Assembly (NCBI GenBank): GCA_021786915.1
Contig: JAJYMP010000249.1
Coordinates: 1-7,075, forward strand
Direction of reading: 5' to 3'
Length of the DNA stretch: 7,075 nucleotides
From: Chloroflexota bacterium
Lineage (GTDB): Bacteria > Chloroflexota > Limnocylindria > Limnocylindrales > CSP1-4
Positions 5,983-7,075 of this stretch are shown here, piece after piece. The notes beneath the pieces are model-generated. The model searched no databases, had not been told where the DNA came from, and was given only the letters and a program-made list of their open reading frames with translations. How positions within the stretch are numbered: position 1 is the stretch's first letter; every line of letters begins with the position of its first letter. A program made the translations under genes and the position numbers.

Positions 5983-6139
5983 ACGAACCTGGTTCGTGCT
6001 CGGTGGAGCGCAAGGCATCGACGGATGCCGAGTACGAAGGTCCTTCGGATCAGGCGCCGAGGGGCGCCGGCGAGGTGCGTCTCGGGCAGCGACACGTCGT
6101 GGCGCGGCTCCGCGTGTCTGGGAAGCCGCGCCAGCACGA
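5983..6139. other. Cluster of five stem-loops, candidate structured RNA
   Basis: Successive inverted repeats are: ACGAACC/GGTTCGT (5983-5989 and 5991-5997); GGCATC/GATGCC with loop GACG (6014-6029); CGAAGG/CCTTCG around one T (6035-6047); GGCGCC/GGCGCC with loop GAGG (6053-6068); and a long arm where TCGTG (6097-6101) pairs with CACGA (6135-6139) and GCGCGGCT (6102-6109) with AGCCGCGC (6124-6131), separated by a 3-nt bulge. Such dense pairing is compatible with a leader RNA or small RNA, but GC-rich DNA gives many chance stems. It matches no RNA family I know. Confidence 0.3.
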
Positions 6140-6218
6140 ACGCAGCTCGTATCCGGTGACGTCGGGTCCTTGGGCGGGAGCGAGCCGACCTCAGCCGTGT
6201 GGCACGCACCGCGGCCGG

Positions 6219-6224
6219 TACGAT
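6219..6224 (+). promoter_or_regulatory. Possible -10 element of argH
   Basis: TACGAT matches TATAAT at 4 of 6 positions and lies about 28 nt before the argH start, which would give a leader of roughly 20 nt. No good -35 hexamer stands 16-18 nt upstream. No operator for an arginine repressor is visible. Confidence 0.25.
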
Positions 6225-6252
6225 GGCCCCACGCACCTGGTCAGGAGGCATC

Positions 6253-7075
6253 ATGCGACTCTGGGGCGGTCGGTTCGGCGAGGGGCCGGACTCGCGGATG
6301 GCGGACTTCACACGGTCCATCGAGGTCGACGCAGAACTGGCGCTCGACGACCTCGCAGGCTCGATCGCCCACGTGCGGGGGCTGGCGCGCGCGGGCCTGC
6401 TGACGGCGGAGGAGGCCGAGGCGCTTGAGCGCGGGCTCGCGGCGTTGCGCGAGGATGTCGTGGCCGGCGCGATCGCCTGGGACCCGGCGCTCGAGGACGT
6501 CCACATGAACCTCGAGACCCTGCTGACCGAGCGCGTCGGCGCCGTGGGCGGCAAGCTCCACACCGGACGCTCGCGCAACGACCAGGTCGCCACCGATCTG
6601 CGGCTCTGGACGCGTCGCGCGGTGGCGCTGCTCGACGACGGGATCCTCGACCTCGAGCGCTCGCTGGTCGACCTCGCCGACCGCGACGGCGATGCGGTCC
6701 TGCCCGGCACCACTCATATCCAGCCCGCACAGCCCGTGCTCCTGGCGCACCACCTGCTCGCGTACGTCGAGATGCTCGAGCGCGACCGGGGGCGGCTGGC
6801 CGACGCGAAGCGTCGGCTCAACGTCTCGCCGCTGGGGTCGGGCGCGCTGGCCGGTGCGGGCTACCCGCTCGACCGCGCCGCCACGGCAGCCGACCTCGGC
6901 TTCGACGGCGTGACCGCCAACTCGCTCGACGCCACCTCGGACCGCGACTTCGTGGTGGAGGTGCTCAGCGCCGTGGCCCTCACGATGGTCCACCTCTCGC
7001 GCCTGGCCGAGGAGATCACCTGGTGGTCGAACCCGCGCTTCGGCTTCGTTCGGGTGGCCGACGCCTTCTCCACGG
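6253..7075 (+). CDS. argH: Argininosuccinate lyase, 5' part (cut by window end)
   Basis: ArgH splits argininosuccinate into arginine and fumarate, the last step of arginine synthesis, in the cytoplasm as a tetramer. The frame is open from the ATG at 6253 to the window end: 274 codons of an expected 460-480. It opens with the family start MRLWGGRF. The substrate-binding block KLHTGRSRNDQVATDLRLW is at 101-119, and PGTTHIQPAQP at 151-161 contains the conserved catalytic-site His155. VSPLGSGALAG (191-201) and SLDATSDRDFVVE (224-236) follow. The sequence stops at ADAFST, just before the expected flexible loop GSSxMPxKxNP with the catalytic serine, so that residue cannot be checked. AGGAGG (6243-6248) lies 4 nt before the ATG, which fixes the start. 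It is separated from galT by 743 nt and is not expected to share its control. Confidence 0.97.
   Translation, partial: MRLWGGRFGEGPDSRMADFTRSIEVDAELALDDLAGSIAHVRGLARAGLLTAEEAEALERGLAALREDVVAGAIAWDPALEDVHMNLETLLTERVGAVGGKLHTGRSRNDQVATDLRLWTRRAVALLDDGILDLERSLVDLADRDGDAVLPGTTHIQPAQPVLLAHHLLAYVEMLERDRGRLADAKRRLNVSPLGSGALAGAGYPLDRAATAADLGFDGVTANSLDATSDRDFVVEVLSAVALTMVHLSRLAEEITWWSNPRFGFVRVADAFST

Larger units (their letters stand above)
5510..6252. other. Gene-free, repeat- and hairpin-rich interval galT-argH
   Basis: These 743 nt hold no convincing gene. Open frames exist on both strands, but they lack ribosome sites and known domains and mostly run into argH or galT in a wrong frame. The DNA is layered. 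Short GC-rich direct repeats occupy 5554-5715, with two hairpins (5652-5674 and 5712-5731). A degenerate repeat of about 51 nt follows at roughly 5765-5980 with a 9-bp hairpin inside. A run of stem-loops spans 5983-6139. The argH leader lies at the end. No tRNA, known riboswitch or ARG box was recognised. Confidence 0.7.

Noticed and set aside
6196..6230. T-box-like sequence (GTGGCACGCACCGCGG) in the argH leader
   Set aside because: It differs from the T-box core TGGNACCGCG by extra bases, and no Stem I with a specifier codon or terminator/antiterminator pair could be drawn.
5799..6428. Plus-strand open frame (209 codons) that might be a small repeat protein
   Set aside because: It starts inside a hairpin without a ribosome site, changes composition along its length and runs into argH in a wrong frame.

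Overview
The window is GC-rich bacterial chromosomal DNA. The carbohydrate-transport genes, the GC content and especially the Ala/Ser/Pro linker behind the lipobox of the solute-binding protein fit an uncultured Chloroflexota (Limnocylindria-like) or a high-GC Actinomycetota. This placement is inference, since no marker gene is present. I see no mobile element, CRISPR array, rRNA or tRNA.

Left part, minus strand (50-3393): a compact sugar ABC importer operon transcribed right to left. It encodes a Tat-type lipoprotein solute-binding protein, a MalF/UgpA-type permease and a MalG/UgpE-type permease. The permease genes overlap by 4 nt. A perfect 13-bp hairpin lies in the first codons of the malF-like gene. 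A T-less hairpin follows the last gene. No ATPase gene is present, so the importer probably uses one encoded elsewhere.

Centre (3394-3627): a 234-nt divergent control region. It holds a good promoter facing the importer, a weaker one facing the regulator, and four TGTTGA/TCAACA-like half-sites that overlap promoter elements.

Plus strand (3628-5509): a DeoR/GlpR-family repressor gene overlapping by 11 nt with galT (galactose-1-phosphate uridylyltransferase, Leloir pathway). Together with the importer this looks like a galactose or galactoside uptake and use locus, with the repressor probably sensing a sugar phosphate. That regulatory logic is inferred from gene order and family.

Right part: a 743-nt gene-free stretch (5510-6252), rich in direct repeats and hairpins. 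It includes a degenerate repeat of about 51 nt and a run of strong stem-loops. It is followed by the 5' 58% or so of argH (argininosuccinate lyase, arginine synthesis), which runs off the window. The genes are ordinary metabolism; the least explained DNA is the galT-argH interval and the operon control hairpins.
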